From: Microbacterium lacus
Lineage (GTDB): Bacteria; Actinomycetota; Actinomycetes; Actinomycetales; Microbacteriaceae
Direction: 5' to 3'
Assembly (NCBI RefSeq): GCF_039531105.1
Contig: NZ_BAAAPK010000001.1
Location: 3,135,915 to 3,199,914 of the forward strand
Length of the DNA stretch: 64,000 nt
Shown: piece after piece, positions 16,863 to 26,726 of the stretch
Layout of the letters: the number at the start of each line of letters is the position of its first letter
How positions within the stretch are numbered: the first letter of the stretch is position 1
Program-made: the position numbers and the translations under genes
Notes under the pieces: model-generated
Databases searched by the model: none
What the model was told of the DNA's origin: nothing
Seen by the model: only the letters and a program-made list of their open reading frames with translations

Positions 16863-17563
16863 CGGCGTTCGTCCGCGGACTGGCCGTACACGTTCTGGTA
16901 GCGGTCGTACAGCCGGTCGATCGCCTCCTGCGGGATCGGGATCAGCGGGCCCGCCTCCCGGGCGTAGTGCACCGTGCGGGCGACGTCTTCGACCATGACC
17001 GCGGCCTTCACGGCGTCCTTCGCCGACGTGCCGATCGTGAACGGCCCGTGATTCTGCATCAGCACGGCGCGCGAGCGATGCCCGCGCAGCGTCTGCACGA
17101 TGCCCCGGCCGATCGAGTCGTCGCCGATGATCGCGAACGGCCCGATCGGGATCGGCCCGCCGAACTCGTCCGCCATCGCCGTGATCACGCACGGGATCTC
17201 CTCGCCGCGTGCGGCCCACGCCACGGCGAACGTCGAATGCGTGTGCACGACGCCGCCGACCTCGGGCATGTGGCGGTACACGTACGCGTGCGCGGCGGTG
17301 TCGCTGGACGGCGCCCGCTCGCTGCCCGGAGTCCCCTCGACCACGTTGCCGTCGAGGTCGCAGAGGATCATGTTCTCGGCTGTCAGGTCGTCGTAGGACA
17401 CCCCCGACGGCTTGATCACGAACAGGTCCGCCCCCGGGACGCGGCCGGACACATTCCCGCCGGTCCACACGACCAGCCCGTAGCGGACGAGCTCGGCGTG
17501 CAGCGCCGCCACGTCAGCGCGGACGGCGGCGATCTCACGCTGAACCTGGGTCTCGGAATCCAC
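16859..17563 (-). CDS. araD: L-ribulose-5-phosphate 4-epimerase
   Basis: The 234-residue class II aldolase-fold epimerase converts L-ribulose 5-phosphate to D-xylulose 5-phosphate. It has WTGGNVSGRVPG, the zinc site HTHSTFAVAWA and a third histidine in LMQNHGPFTIG. GTG 17563 is chosen because AGGAGAG lies 5 bp upstream and the length then matches E. coli AraD (231); a GTG at 17590 would add nine residues. It is the first gene of the araDBA operon. Confidence 0.93.
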   Translation of the reverse strand: MDSETQVQREIAAVRADVAALHAELVRYGLVVWTGGNVSGRVPGADLFVIKPSGVSYDDLTAENMILCDLDGNVVEGTPGSERAPSSDTAAHAYVYRHMPEVGGVVHTHSTFAVAWAARGEEIPCVITAMADEFGGPIPIGPFAIIGDDSIGRGIVQTLRGHRSRAVLMQNHGPFTIGTSAKDAVKAAVMVEDVARTVHYAREAGPLIPIPQEAIDRLYDRYQNVYGQSADERR

Positions 17564-17594
17564 GCTGACTCTCCTGTCATCTTCGTGCACCTAT

Positions 17595-17608
17595 TGTGCG
17601 CGCTAACA
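17595..17608. promoter_or_regulatory. Putative LacI-type (AraR) operator upstream of araD
   Basis: On the minus strand the site reads TGTTAGCGCGCACA, 12 of 14 matches to the palindrome TGTTAGCGCTAACA typical of LacI-family sugar regulators in actinobacteria. It lies 32-45 bp upstream of the araD start, between araD and the regulator gene. Confidence 0.6.
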
Positions 17609-17643
17609 TGCCGCGCTCGCAAGAGCCCCGCGCCTCCGGCACT

Positions 17644-18663
17644 TCAGATCCGGGGCGGCGCCGTCGACGACCGGACGATGAGTTCGGGAGCGATGAGGTC
17701 ACGGTGCGCGAGCTCGCCGCCGTCGAGAGCATCGACGAGCCGCTGCACGGCGAGGACGCCGAGCGCGCCGAAATCCTGGCGGACGGTCGTGAGCGGCGGC
17801 AGGAAGTGACGCGCATCCGGAAGATCGTCGTAGCCGACGATGCTCAGATCATCGGGCACACGGATGCCGCGCTCCGCGAGTCCGTGCATGAGCCCGAGAG
17901 TCATCTGGTCGTTGGCCGCGAAGATCGCCGTGACGCGTTCGACATCAAGTTCTGTGCCCATGCGGTAACCGGAGTCCGATGTCCAGTCCCCCGTAGCCTT
18001 CACAGACGGCACGAGCCCGGCATCCGTCATGACCTCGCGCCAGGCCTGTTCGCGCGCCCGCGCGTCGTGCCAGTCGGGGGGCCCCGACACGTGCGCGATC
18101 TCGCGATGCCCGCACTCGATCAAATGTGCGACAGCGAGACGAGCGCCCGCGGACTGATCGACCGCCGCCGTATGGAGGCCTTCCTCGGCATCCGCTCCGA
18201 TCACGAGCGTGGGCATGTGGGCGCTGTGCTCGCGCAGGCGATCGAGGGACGACGTTCGCGGCGCGATCACGCAGAGGGCATCGATGCCTTGTGCGACAAG
18301 ATCCGCGATGCCGGACGTCAGCTGCGCGCCGTCGTCACCGGCGGTGGTGTAGCTGCTCACCGAGTACTCGAAACCGCGCGCGGCCCGCTCGATCGCGCGC
18401 AGCGTACTGTTCGGCCCCCATTGCTCGGCACTCTCGACGATCACGCCGATCCGCATGGACCGGCGACGGGCGAGCGCGCGGGCGATCGCGCTGCGCGTGT
18501 ACTGCAGGTCCTCGATCGCCTGGAGTACGCGTGTGCGCGTGGATTCGCGGATGCTCGGGTGTCCGTTCAGCACGCGCGAGACCGTCATGTGCGATACCCC
18601 TGCGCGTTCGGCGACGTCGTAGATGCTCGCCTTCTGCGGCCCCGGTGGTCTCTGATCCGACAC
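17644..18663 (-). CDS. LacI family transcriptional regulator of the ara operon
   Basis: The 339-residue protein has a LacI helix-turn-helix at residues 13-60 (ASIYDVAERAGVSHMTVSRVLNG) and a periplasmic-binding-like sensor with MRIGVIVES, LVIGADAEEGLHT and AIFAANDQMTLGLMHGL. GTG 18663 follows GGGGAG. It is directly upstream of araD on the same strand, with an operator-like palindrome between, so it likely represses araDBA until L-arabinose binds. This differs from the AraC type of enterobacteria. Confidence 0.9.
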   Translation of the reverse strand: MSDQRPPGPQKASIYDVAERAGVSHMTVSRVLNGHPSIRESTRTRVLQAIEDLQYTRSAIARALARRRSMRIGVIVESAEQWGPNSTLRAIERAARGFEYSVSSYTTAGDDGAQLTSGIADLVAQGIDALCVIAPRTSSLDRLREHSAHMPTLVIGADAEEGLHTAAVDQSAGARLAVAHLIECGHREIAHVSGPPDWHDARAREQAWREVMTDAGLVPSVKATGDWTSDSGYRMGTELDVERVTAIFAANDQMTLGLMHGLAERGIRVPDDLSIVGYDDLPDARHFLPPLTTVRQDFGALGVLAVQRLVDALDGGELAHRDLIAPELIVRSSTAPPRI

Positions 18664-18711
18664 GTCCGCGCTCCCCTGTTCCCGCCCACACGAGCATAGG
18701 ACTGTCGTGGG

Positions 18712-19377
18712 TCAGAGCCGCACGAGTCCCATCCCGAACACCACGACGCCGATGAGGACGAGGATCGCCGCCGTCAGCACGCCGCCGTTGCTCAGCATCC
18801 ATTCCTGCACGCGGGCGAGGGTCGGCTCCGTCTTCCCCGGGGCAACCGTGACGGCGATGACCGGAGTGGCGACCGTGGATGCGGCGATCACGGTGAAGAC
18901 GATCACCGCGACGATCGCCATCGGCACCGAACCCGCGTCGGCCCGGAGGACGAGTCCGCCCGCGACCGCGAGCAGCAGACCCTTCGGCCGGAGATTCAGC
19001 ACGAAGCCCAGCGCGAGCGACGACCAGGCTCCGAGCCGGCTCACCGACCCGAGCCCCATCGGCAGCGTCGTGGTCTTCGCCCGCCCGCGCCGCCGGAAGG
19101 TCAGCACGCCGAGCACGACGAGAGCAAGGCCCACCAGGATCTCGCCGACCCCGATCCACACATCGGGCTCGGTCGCGCTCGAACGCGCCGGCAGCGCGTG
19201 CGCGATGAGCGCGCAGACGGACAGCAGGCTCGCGATGCCGGCCACCCAGCCGATCAGGTAGGGAAGGGCGGTGCGGGAGCGCTGCGGCGAGAGCAGGAGC
19301 ACCATCGCGACGAGGATCGGCACCGAGCTCACGGCGACGGCGACGGCGATCGGGAGCAGATGGCCGATCGCTTGCAC
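18712..19377 (-). CDS. GAP family (Sap/LysE-like) membrane protein
   Basis: The 221-residue protein has six hydrophobic segments and the GAP-family order: an N-terminal helix with SVPILVAMVLLLSPQR, a loop with RRRGRAKTTTLP, and NLRPKGLLLAVAGGL in the fourth helix. Family members are proposed to export glycolipids or small solutes (mycobacterial Sap/GAP); the substrate here is unknown. GTG 19377 follows AGGGGAG. Confidence 0.8.
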   Translation of the reverse strand: MQAIGHLLPIAVAVAVSSVPILVAMVLLLSPQRSRTALPYLIGWVAGIASLLSVCALIAHALPARSSATEPDVWIGVGEILVGLALVVLGVLTFRRRGRAKTTTLPMGLGSVSRLGAWSSLALGFVLNLRPKGLLLAVAGGLVLRADAGSVPMAIVAVIVFTVIAASTVATPVIAVTVAPGKTEPTLARVQEWMLSNGGVLTAAILVLIGVVVFGMGLVRL

Positions 19378-19519
19378 GCCGCTCCCCTTACATCTCCTGC
19401 CGCCAGACTAGGCCACACGCGCGGTCCGCTCCGCCCGCCCGCGTCCCCGTGAGACTGGGGGCGAGCGGGGACGGCCGGGCGGCGGCTGTGGGGAACAGAT
19501 CGCCGGCAGGGTCAGGCGG

Positions 19520-19533
19520 TGTGGGATCTCACA
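19520..19533. promoter_or_regulatory. Imperfect 14-bp palindrome upstream of the amine oxidase gene
   Basis: TGTGGGATCTCACA is a palindrome with one mismatched pair, 88 bp before the oxidase start and within the divergent region shared with the GAP-family gene. It resembles sites of GntR-type repressors, but no GntR gene lies nearby. Confidence 0.3.
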
Positions 19534-19620
19534 TTTACAGAGCGCCGAGACCTCTCTCAGACTCGAGTGACGATCATCGGCATCCGGTTTCCCGGCCGAG
19601 CACACATCGAAGGGCGTCTT

Positions 19621-20883
19621 ATGACACATCCAACGAAGGCACCGCTGGATGCCGATGTGATCGTCGTGGGCGGCGGCTTCGCCGGCGTCGTCGCCGCTCG
19701 GGAGGTGGCGGCCGGCGGGCACGACGTCCTTCTTCTCGAGGCGAGGGATCGCCTGGGCGGGCGCGTATGGACTCGCGAATATTCGGATGCCGATTTCGAC
19801 ATCGAGATCGGAGGCACATGGGTGCTGCCGGGCCACGAGGCCATCCTCGCTGAGATGCAGCGGTACGGCGTCCAGGCGACGCAGACGCGGATGCCGGAAC
19901 ACTTCGTCACGCGCATCGGCGATGACGACGTCCGCCGGTCGGCGACGCCCGGGGACTCCGCTCTGAGTGAGCTCGCCGCGGCGATGCGCACATCGCTGAG
20001 TGCGGCGGAGGCCGACGCCGACTCGCTGGCTGTCGTCGCCGAGACTGTGGGTCTCGAGGCACGGGTGTGGCTCGACGCCTGGACCTCCTACCTGATGGGC
20101 GCCCCCCTCGATCAGACGTCCGGCGCGTGGCGACTGCTGCTGGACCGAGCAGCCCTGCAGGACATCGACGCCTACAGCTGGAAGGTCGAGCGCGGCGCCC
20201 AGATGCTTTTCGCGTCCATCGCCCGAGACGGCGCTTTCGGGATCGCCGTGAACACGCCCGTGGCCTCGGTGAGGCGGACGCAGGAGGGCGTGCAGATCAC
20301 CGACGCACGGGGCGACACCTTCTCCTGCGCTCTGGCGATCATCGCGGTGCCGGTGAACACCTGGGGCGACATCGCCTTCGATCCGCCCCTCGCGGGAAGT
20401 CGGGCACGCCTCGCCGACGAGCGGCAGCCGGGGCGCTCGGTCAAAGTGTGGATGATCGTGGACGGCGTGACGGACTTCGTCCGAACCGTCGACCCGTTCG
20501 GGGGCTTCGCCTACCTCCGCACCGAGCGACTGCTGCCGGACGGTCGCGCGCTCATGGTCGGGTTCTCCCATGCCGACGCGATGCCGGAGGTGAACGAGGC
20601 GGTCGTCGCCGACGCCCTCCGTCGGGTGATTCCCGAGGCCACGCTGGTGTCGATCGACGCCTACGACTGGAACAGCGACCCGTATGCACGGGGAACCTGG
20701 ATGGCCCACAAACCCGGCCAGTGGGTCGACGCTCTCGCGTGCGAGGGGCGCGACGGGCCACTGATCTTCGCGGGTGCGGATATCGACCACGCGGCGCCGG
20801 GCACGATCGACGGCGCCGTCCGCTCCGGACTCAAGGCCGGCCGTCTTGCGCGTGAAGCGCTCGAGGCCGAGAGCCCTCGCTGA
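19621..20883 (+). CDS. Flavin monoamine oxidase family protein
   Basis: The 420-residue FAD enzyme begins with the dinucleotide fold DVIVVGGGFAGVVAAREVAAGG followed by LLEARDRLGGRVWT, and ends with IFAGADIDHAAPGTIDGAVRSG, the FAD-closing motif of the monoamine/polyamine oxidase family. It should oxidise a primary or secondary amine to an imine or aldehyde with release of H2O2 and ammonia. The start follows GAAGGGCG. The 3' end overlaps the convergent PucR gene by 53 bp. Confidence 0.88.
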   Translation: MTHPTKAPLDADVIVVGGGFAGVVAAREVAAGGHDVLLLEARDRLGGRVWTREYSDADFDIEIGGTWVLPGHEAILAEMQRYGVQATQTRMPEHFVTRIGDDDVRRSATPGDSALSELAAAMRTSLSAAEADADSLAVVAETVGLEARVWLDAWTSYLMGAPLDQTSGAWRLLLDRAALQDIDAYSWKVERGAQMLFASIARDGAFGIAVNTPVASVRRTQEGVQITDARGDTFSCALAIIAVPVNTWGDIAFDPPLAGSRARLADERQPGRSVKVWMIVDGVTDFVRTVDPFGGFAYLRTERLLPDGRALMVGFSHADAMPEVNEAVVADALRRVIPEATLVSIDAYDWNSDPYARGTWMAHKPGQWVDALACEGRDGPLIFAGADIDHAAPGTIDGAVRSGLKAGRLAREALEAESPR

Positions 20884-22411
20884 CCCGTTCGCGGGTCGCA
20901 AGCCTCAGCCAGAGCCACAGCCGGGTGTCCGGGTCATCGAGATCGATGCCGAGCTCCTCGCGCACGCGCGTGAGACGGTTGCGCACGGTGTTCTGGTGGA
21001 GATGCAGCTTCGCACTGGCGGCGGCGATGCTCTGTCCCGCCTGGAGGTACTCGAAGGTCGTGAGGGTCAACTCGGTCGCATGGCGAAGGTCGAAGTCGCT
21101 GAGACGCTCCGCATGATCGGCGACGGCGAGGGGAAGATCGGCGAGAAATGTTCCGACTTGTGCCAGCGCCACTCGATCCCTGATGTCGTCGAACCGTGCG
21201 ACCGCACCGTCCGCCGGCGCGGTGAGCAGGTATCCCAGGGCCAGTTCGGCTTCGCGCGCAGAGCGCGCGATCCCCGCGGGAGTGGTCGCAGCCCCTCCGA
21301 GCCCGGCTCTCACCGACGGGTCGGCGGATGCGACGAACTCGGCGTGAGCGCGGATCCGGGCTGCATCGCTCTCGGCGACGACCGATGTGACACCGTCGTC
21401 GACGATGGAGGTCCGCGAATGGGCGAACCATGTGGACGCGCTGCTCAGCACGACGTTCAGGAGACGCCTCAACGCGCGTGACCGAGACTCGTCAGGAGCC
21501 GTGGCGAAGTCGATCGCGAAGCGCTCGACCACGATGTCGACGCGCGGCGGGTAGCCCTGGCGGGCGGAGGTCACCGCCGCGGTGGAGGGGTCCAGCAACC
21601 CTGCCATCACGTCGCGGCGTCGATCGTCGATCTTCTCCGCTTCGTTCCGCGCGCGGCGAAAATGCTGTGCGAGCACAGGCTCGACGGTGTCCAGAAGCTC
21701 GGCGATCCGGGGCCCTGCGGCCTCGCTCGGCAGCACGACCCACACCGTGCCGAGCAGCTCCCCTCCCCCTCGGACGGCACGAGCGACCCGTCCGAACGAC
21801 TCCCCTTCCGGCGGGAAGATCAGCGCTCGACTCGCGTTGACGACTGCGATCTGCTGGACGTCCTCTGAGGGATCCCGGTCCTCGCGAAGCGACAGCGTGA
21901 TCCTCTTGCGCTCCGGATCCAGCGGCTGGTCGCTGAGCGTCGAGTACCCGAGGACCCGCCCCGTGGGGTCGACGAACCCGACCGCACCCCCGGCACGCGC
22001 GGCAAGGGCGTTGGCGGCGGCGAACAGGTCACCGACAGGAGCAGCGGCGACGTAGGACTGCCCTGCCGGATCGGCGATCGCGCGAAGCGCTGCGGCGATC
22101 TCGGCCCAGTCACCGTGAGAGGAAAGGCGAAGGACCGCGGGCGTCGATGACGCCCGCAGCTCCGCGGCCTCCCGGAGGACGATCGCGGCCGCACCGGATC
22201 GCGCGGCGGCGAGACGCAGTTCCTCGCCATCGGTGATCCCCGGACACAGCACGATCCGCCCGGACCAGTCGCCGTCGACTCCGCCCGACTCGTGGAAGCC
22301 CACACCGGAGTAGGAAACGTCATCGCTCCCGGCCACCAGCGCGAGGTGCGGCTCACACGTCGCGATCGCGTCTTTCAGGGTGACTTCGGGAGATCGACGT
22401 GTACCAACCAT
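20831..22411 (-). CDS. PucR/CdaR family transcriptional regulator
   Basis: The 526-residue regulator has an N-terminal sensor region (residues 1-110, PucR-type), a GAF-like middle (VGFVDPTGRVLGYSTLS) and the C-terminal HTH_30 domain LTLTTFEYLQAGQSIAAASAKLHLHQNTVRNRLTRVREELG. ATG 22411 follows GGTGGAG. It is divergent from the ABC importer genes and overlaps the oxidase tail to tail, so it probably controls this catabolic set in response to the amine substrate (inference). Confidence 0.88.
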   Translation of the reverse strand: MVGTRRSPEVTLKDAIATCEPHLALVAGSDDVSYSGVGFHESGGVDGDWSGRIVLCPGITDGEELRLAAARSGAAAIVLREAAELRASSTPAVLRLSSHGDWAEIAAALRAIADPAGQSYVAAAPVGDLFAAANALAARAGGAVGFVDPTGRVLGYSTLSDQPLDPERKRITLSLREDRDPSEDVQQIAVVNASRALIFPPEGESFGRVARAVRGGGELLGTVWVVLPSEAAGPRIAELLDTVEPVLAQHFRRARNEAEKIDDRRRDVMAGLLDPSTAAVTSARQGYPPRVDIVVERFAIDFATAPDESRSRALRRLLNVVLSSASTWFAHSRTSIVDDGVTSVVAESDAARIRAHAEFVASADPSVRAGLGGAATTPAGIARSAREAELALGYLLTAPADGAVARFDDIRDRVALAQVGTFLADLPLAVADHAERLSDFDLRHATELTLTTFEYLQAGQSIAAASAKLHLHQNTVRNRLTRVREELGIDLDDPDTRLWLWLRLATRERVSEGSRPRALHAQDGRP

Positions 22412-22530
22412 GTAGAAATCTCCACCCTCGTCGGTGACCTGCGAGTCGATCCTACATATCGCACCGGGTGCCTGCATCGCAGAATCAATCTCGAGCGGCA
22501 CCACCACCCCACCTCGAGAAAAGAGACGCC

Positions 22531-23430
22531 ATGCACTCCCGATCACCGCGTCGCGACCGACGAATGTCCACTCTGGTCGCCCTGAGCATCTCGGCGCTGG
22601 CCTTCACCGCCTGCGCAGGCACCACCGACTCCGACCCCTCGCCCGCGGCGGAACCGACCATGCCCGTCGTGCAGGATGCTGCCGATCTCGTTCCCGCGGC
22701 GATCAAGGACAAGGGGGTCCTGACCGTCGTCATGCCGACCAACGAGCCGCCCATGCAGTTCTACAAGCAGGGCACGAAGGACATGACCGGTGTCAACGCC
22801 GACATCGCCCGGCTGCTCGCCAGTGCCCTCGGCCTGGGCATCGACATCCAGATCGCCAACTTCGACGCGCTCATCCCCGGCCTCGCTGCGGGCCGCTACG
22901 ACGCGACGGTGTCCTCGATGACGCCGACCGAGGAGCGGATGCAGACGCTGGACTTCGTGGAATACATGAACATCGGGTCCGCCGTGGGCGCCCTCGAGGA
23001 GACGGACGTCTCCATCGACGACATGTGCGGCAGATCAGTGGCCCTGCTCTCGGGCTCCTACCAGCTCTCCGTGAACATCCCGCTCATCGATGAGGCGTGC
23101 ACGTCGGGCGGTGAGCAGCCGGTCGACGTCATGGTGTTCGCGGAGACACGCCAGGTCATCCAGGCCGTGACGAGCGGCCGCGCGGACGCCGCGTTCGCCG
23201 ACTCCACCGTCATCGGATACGCGGCAGGTCAGAATCCCGGGTTCGTCGTCAAGTCGGAATTCGACAGTGCACCCGTCGCTGTGGGCATCCCGCACGACAC
23301 CGGGTTGCTCGAGCCGGTCACGAAGGCGATGGAGGCGATCATCGACTCGCCGGAGTACATCGAGGTACTCACGACCTACGGCCTCGAGTCGGGCGCGATC
23401 ACCGAAGTCGGCGTCAACGTCCCGCAGTGA
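22531..23430 (+). CDS. ABC transporter substrate-binding lipoprotein (polar amino acid type)
   Basis: The 299-residue protein has a basic start, a hydrophobic stretch and a lipobox-like AFTAC with acceptor C28. The mature part is SBP family 3: [61 protein letters not shown]. It should capture an amino acid or amine outside the membrane. A permease and an ATPase gene follow immediately, so the importer is complete. Start 22531 is preferred over an upstream ATG because the signal peptide would otherwise be buried. Confidence 0.92.
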   Translation: MHSRSPRRDRRMSTLVALSISALAFTACAGTTDSDPSPAAEPTMPVVQDAADLVPAAIKDKGVLTVVMPTNEPPMQFYKQGTKDMTGVNADIARLLASALGLGIDIQIANFDALIPGLAAGRYDATVSSMTPTEERMQTLDFVEYMNIGSAVGALEETDVSIDDMCGRSVALLSGSYQLSVNIPLIDEACTSGGEQPVDVMVFAETRQVIQAVTSGRADAAFADSTVIGYAAGQNPGFVVKSEFDSAPVAVGIPHDTGLLEPVTKAMEAIIDSPEYIEVLTTYGLESGAITEVGVNVPQ

Positions 23431-23465
23431 CGATCGACCCCCTGACGGCAACGAGGAGACGGAAG

Positions 23466-24395
23466 ATGGCGCAATCATCTATCGATCAGTCCACGGCGAC
23501 CTCCGTGAGCGAGACACTGACCTCTCTCACGGTGAAGAAGCACCGCCCCGTCGCGACGATCGTCGGCGGCATCCTGGTCGCCGTCATCGTGGTCGTCTTC
23601 CTCATCGACGTTCCTGGCAACCCCGGTTACGGTTGGCCCACGGTCCTGGAGTACCTGTTCGCACCCGAGGTACTCCAGGGCGTCCTCCTGACCATCATCC
23701 TCACCGTCATCGCCCAGACGGCCGGCATCGTCCTCGGGGTGCTACTGGCGGTCATGCGCGTCTCGCGCAATCCGGTGTTCTCGTGGGTTGCCGCGGCCTA
23801 CATCTGGTTCTTCCGCGGAACCCCCCTGCTCGTGCAGTTGATCTTCTGGTACAACATCGCCGCCCTGTACCCGACGATCGCGTTCGGACTGCCGCTCGGG
23901 GGGCCGTCGATCGAGTTCGGGTCCGCCAACGTGCTGATCACGCCCCTCGCGGCCGCATTGCTCGGGCTCTCCCTCAACGAGGGTGCCTACATGGCCGAGA
24001 TCGTGCGAAGCGGCATCAACTCCGTCGATGCGGGTCAGCTCGACGCGGGCCGGGCGATCGGCATGACCGGCGGCAAGCTGATGCGCCGTGTGATCCTGCC
24101 ACAGGCTATGCGGGTAGTGATCCCCCCCACCGGCAACGAGGTCATCTCGATGCTGAAGAGCACCTCGCTGGTCAGCGTGCTGGCGATCTCCGATCTGCTG
24201 TATTCCGTGCAGACGATCTACGCGATCAACTACCAAGTCATTCCGCTGCTGCTCGTCGCCTGCGCGTGGTACCTGCTCATGACCAGCATCCTCACCGCCG
24301 TCCAGTCCCGGATCGAGGCGTACTACGGCCGGGGATTCGATCCACGTGCTCGCACCGGCCGGCTGCGCGGACGCCGAAAGGAAGACGCCCGATGA
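23466..24395 (+). CDS. Amino acid ABC transporter permease
   Basis: The 309-residue HisM/GlnP-type permease has an N-terminal helix, [25 protein letters not shown] and the EAA loop [40 protein letters not shown] is the family hallmark. ATG 23466 follows GAGGAGACGG; a GTG at 23427 overlapping the previous stop is less likely. The stop overlaps the ATPase start (ATGA). Confidence 0.93.
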   Translation: MAQSSIDQSTATSVSETLTSLTVKKHRPVATIVGGILVAVIVVVFLIDVPGNPGYGWPTVLEYLFAPEVLQGVLLTIILTVIAQTAGIVLGVLLAVMRVSRNPVFSWVAAAYIWFFRGTPLLVQLIFWYNIAALYPTIAFGLPLGGPSIEFGSANVLITPLAAALLGLSLNEGAYMAEIVRSGINSVDAGQLDAGRAIGMTGGKLMRRVILPQAMRVVIPPTGNEVISMLKSTSLVSVLAISDLLYSVQTIYAINYQVIPLLLVACAWYLLMTSILTAVQSRIEAYYGRGFDPRARTGRLRGRRKEDAR

Positions 24396-25153
24396 GCAAC
24401 ATGATCGACATCCGCGGAGCTCGGAAATCCTTCGGTCGCGACCTGGTCTTGAAAGACGTCTCGCTCCGGGTGCCGGTCGGCACCGTGACGTGCCTCATCG
24501 GTCCGTCCGGATCGGGCAAGACGACGCTCCTTCGCTGCGTGAACCGACTCGAGACCCTGGACGCCGGGATCATCCTCGTCGACGGACACATGGTCGGCAC
24601 CACGACCCGTCGCGGGGTTCTGCACGAGGCGAAGGAGTCCGCGATCGCCCGCAGCCGCCGCACGACCGGCATGGTCTTCCAACGGTTCAACCTGTTCCCC
24701 CATCGAACCGTGATGCAGAACATCCTCGAGGGACCGGTGCACGTGCTCGGCCGCAAGAGTTCGGATGTGATCCCCGAAGCCCGTGTGCTCCTCGAGCGCG
24801 TGGGGTTGAGCGACAAGGAGAACGCCTACCCGCAAGAGCTCTCGGGAGGTCAGCAGCAGCGCATAGCGATCGCCCGCGCTCTGGCGATGAAACCCAAACT
24901 CATGCTCTTCGACGAGCCGACATCCGCATTGGACCCCGAACTGGTCGGCGACGTCCTCACCGTGATGCGCGACCTGGCCGACGAGGGGATGACGATGCTC
25001 GTCGTCACGCACGAGCTGGGGTTCGCCCGTGAGGTCGCCGACCAGGTCGTGTTCATGGCCGACGGCGTCGTCGTGGAAGCGGGAACCCCGGCGAAGGTGC
25101 TCACTGCTCCCGAGAACGAGCGCACACAGGCGTTCCTCTCTCGAATTCTCTAG
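24392..25153 (+). CDS. Amino acid ABC transporter ATP-binding protein
   Basis: The 253-residue ATPase shows Walker [10 protein letters not shown], the Q-loop [18 protein letters not shown], signature [17 protein letters not shown], Walker [15 protein letters not shown] and H-loop VVTHELGFA. It matches the GlnQ/HisP type. It is the last gene of the importer and is followed 26 bp later by the FMN oxidase gene, which suggests one transcript. Confidence 0.95.
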   Translation: MSNMIDIRGARKSFGRDLVLKDVSLRVPVGTVTCLIGPSGSGKTTLLRCVNRLETLDAGIILVDGHMVGTTTRRGVLHEAKESAIARSRRTTGMVFQRFNLFPHRTVMQNILEGPVHVLGRKSSDVIPEARVLLERVGLSDKENAYPQELSGGQQQRIAIARALAMKPKLMLFDEPTSALDPELVGDVLTVMRDLADEGMTMLVVTHELGFAREVADQVVFMADGVVVEAGTPAKVLTAPENERTQAFLSRIL

Positions 25154-25179
25154 AACCCCCCGAGCGCCGAGGACCATAT

Positions 25180-26352
25180 ATGAGCACGACCCCACGCAAC
25201 ATCGAAGACCTGTACGGGCGTGCCCGTCGCCGCCTGCCCGCGATGGTCGCCGACTTCTTGGACGGTGGAGCCCTGGACGAGCTGACGCTCCGCCGCAATC
25301 GCGACGACCTGGACGCGACGCTGCTCGCGCAGCGCGTGCTGGCCGACATCTCGACGCGATCTACGGCGACGACCCTGCTGGGCACCGGACTCTCGGTGCC
25401 CCTCATCGTCTCGCCGATGGGCCTGCTGACTCTGCTGCACCCGGACGCCGACGTCGCGATCGCACGGGCCTCGGCGGAGGCGGGAAGCATCTTCATCCAC
25501 AGCCCGTGGTCGGGATGCTCCTTGCGCGACGTCGTCGCGGTGGCGCCCGGACGAGTCTGGGCGCAGATCGCGTTCTGGAAGGCGGCGCACGAGACGGAAC
25601 AGCACATCGAGCAAGCGCGTGCCGCCGGTGTCGACACCCTCGTGATCGCGGGGGATGTCGGCATCTCGAGCAAACGGGAGAGGGACATGCGCCACGGCAC
25701 CGCGATGCCTCCACGCCCCCCGTTCCGCGACGTGGTGGATGTCGCACTGCATCCCGGATGGCTCTGGCGATTCGCCACCGGCCGCCCCCTCACGCTCGGT
25801 TCGTACCTCATCGATGGGCGAGCGATCCGGATGTCGGAGATCGGTGATTGGCTGCACGGCAACGAGAACCCGGCCGCCACCTGGGCGGACGTCGAAGCCG
25901 TGCGTCGTTCGTGGCCGGGCAAGCTCGTCGTGAAGGGCATCATGTCGCCGGCGGACGCACGACGCGCCGTCGATGCCGGCGTCGACGGTGTCTTCGTCTC
26001 GAACCATGGCGGACGGCAGTTCGACGATCAGCAGAGCACGATCTCCGCACTCCCCGGCGTCGTCGACGCGGTCGACGGCCGAGCCGAGATCATCGTCGAC
26101 GGCGGGGTCCGGCGGGGCTCCGACATCGCCAAGGCACTCGCCCTCGGCGCGCACGGGGTTTCGGCAGGACGCCCGTTCGCCTACGGGCTCGCGGCGGCGG
26201 GAGGACAAGGAGTTCGGCACGCGTTCGAGATCCTCACCGGGGAGTTCAGCACGGCGATGGGGATGGTCGGCGCGAGCTCGCCGGCGGATCTGACTCGAGA
26301 CGTGCTTGCGGTCGAGAGTCCGTCGTCCGATCGATCGGCGGTCGTACGGTGA
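25180..26352 (+). CDS. Alpha-hydroxy-acid oxidizing protein (FMN-dependent), divergent active site
   Basis: The 390-residue TIM-barrel flavoprotein is of the LldD/glycolate oxidase family. The catalytic histidine (H276) and arginine are present in VFVSNHGGRQFD, and FMN residues in LVVKGI and IIVDGGVRRGSDIAKALALGA. Two tyrosines that contact the substrate in glycolate oxidase are changed: DYxxGGA reads DFLDGGA (F26), and the QLYVYKD segment reads QIAFWKA. The substrate is therefore likely not simple lactate or glycolate. It overlaps the cupin gene by 4 bp (GTGA). Confidence 0.85.
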   Translation: MSTTPRNIEDLYGRARRRLPAMVADFLDGGALDELTLRRNRDDLDATLLAQRVLADISTRSTATTLLGTGLSVPLIVSPMGLLTLLHPDADVAIARASAEAGSIFIHSPWSGCSLRDVVAVAPGRVWAQIAFWKAAHETEQHIEQARAAGVDTLVIAGDVGISSKRERDMRHGTAMPPRPPFRDVVDVALHPGWLWRFATGRPLTLGSYLIDGRAIRMSEIGDWLHGNENPAATWADVEAVRRSWPGKLVVKGIMSPADARRAVDAGVDGVFVSNHGGRQFDDQQSTISALPGVVDAVDGRAEIIVDGGVRRGSDIAKALALGAHGVSAGRPFAYGLAAAGGQGVRHAFEILTGEFSTAMGMVGASSPADLTRDVLAVESPSSDRSAVVR

Positions 26353-26726
26353 GCGAGGTGGAGATCGCGTCACCGGTACCCGTCCTCGTGCGCGGGGCCT
26401 CGGTGAGCCTCGGGCCGTTCGCGCCGTGGGGCCCGGCCCTGACGGACGGCATGCGTGCGGCGGAACGACAGTTCTACGCCGATCCGGCCGCCGGTGTCCA
26501 GATGGGGTACTGGGAGGGCACACCAGGCGAGAGCCGCGCTTCCCGCGACGGCTATACGGAGATCTTCCACGTCATCTCCGGCGAGGCGACCCTGCACACC
26601 GACGGTGCTGAGAGCATTCGCCTCGAGGCGGGCGACACCGTGTCGACGCCCTCCGGATGGTCCGGCCGCTGGGAGATCCATCGGCCTCTTCGGAAGATGT
26701 TCGTCGTCGTCTACGACCGCGGCTGA
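26349..26726 (+). CDS. Cupin domain-containing protein (DUF861-like)
   Basis: The 125-residue single-domain cupin has EGTPGESRASRDGYTEIFHVISGEATL and LEAGDTVSTPSGWSGRWEIH, the (S)-ureidoglycine aminohydrolase/DUF861-like pattern, and ends RKMFVVVYDRG. It starts in a GTGA overlap with the oxidase stop. A second DUF861-type cupin is in the same locus at 31541-31915. The role is unknown; such cupins often follow amine-oxidising enzymes and may process unstable imines (inference). Confidence 0.8.
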   Translation: MSEVEIASPVPVLVRGASVSLGPFAPWGPALTDGMRAAERQFYADPAAGVQMGYWEGTPGESRASRDGYTEIFHVISGEATLHTDGAESIRLEAGDTVSTPSGWSGRWEIHRPLRKMFVVVYDRG

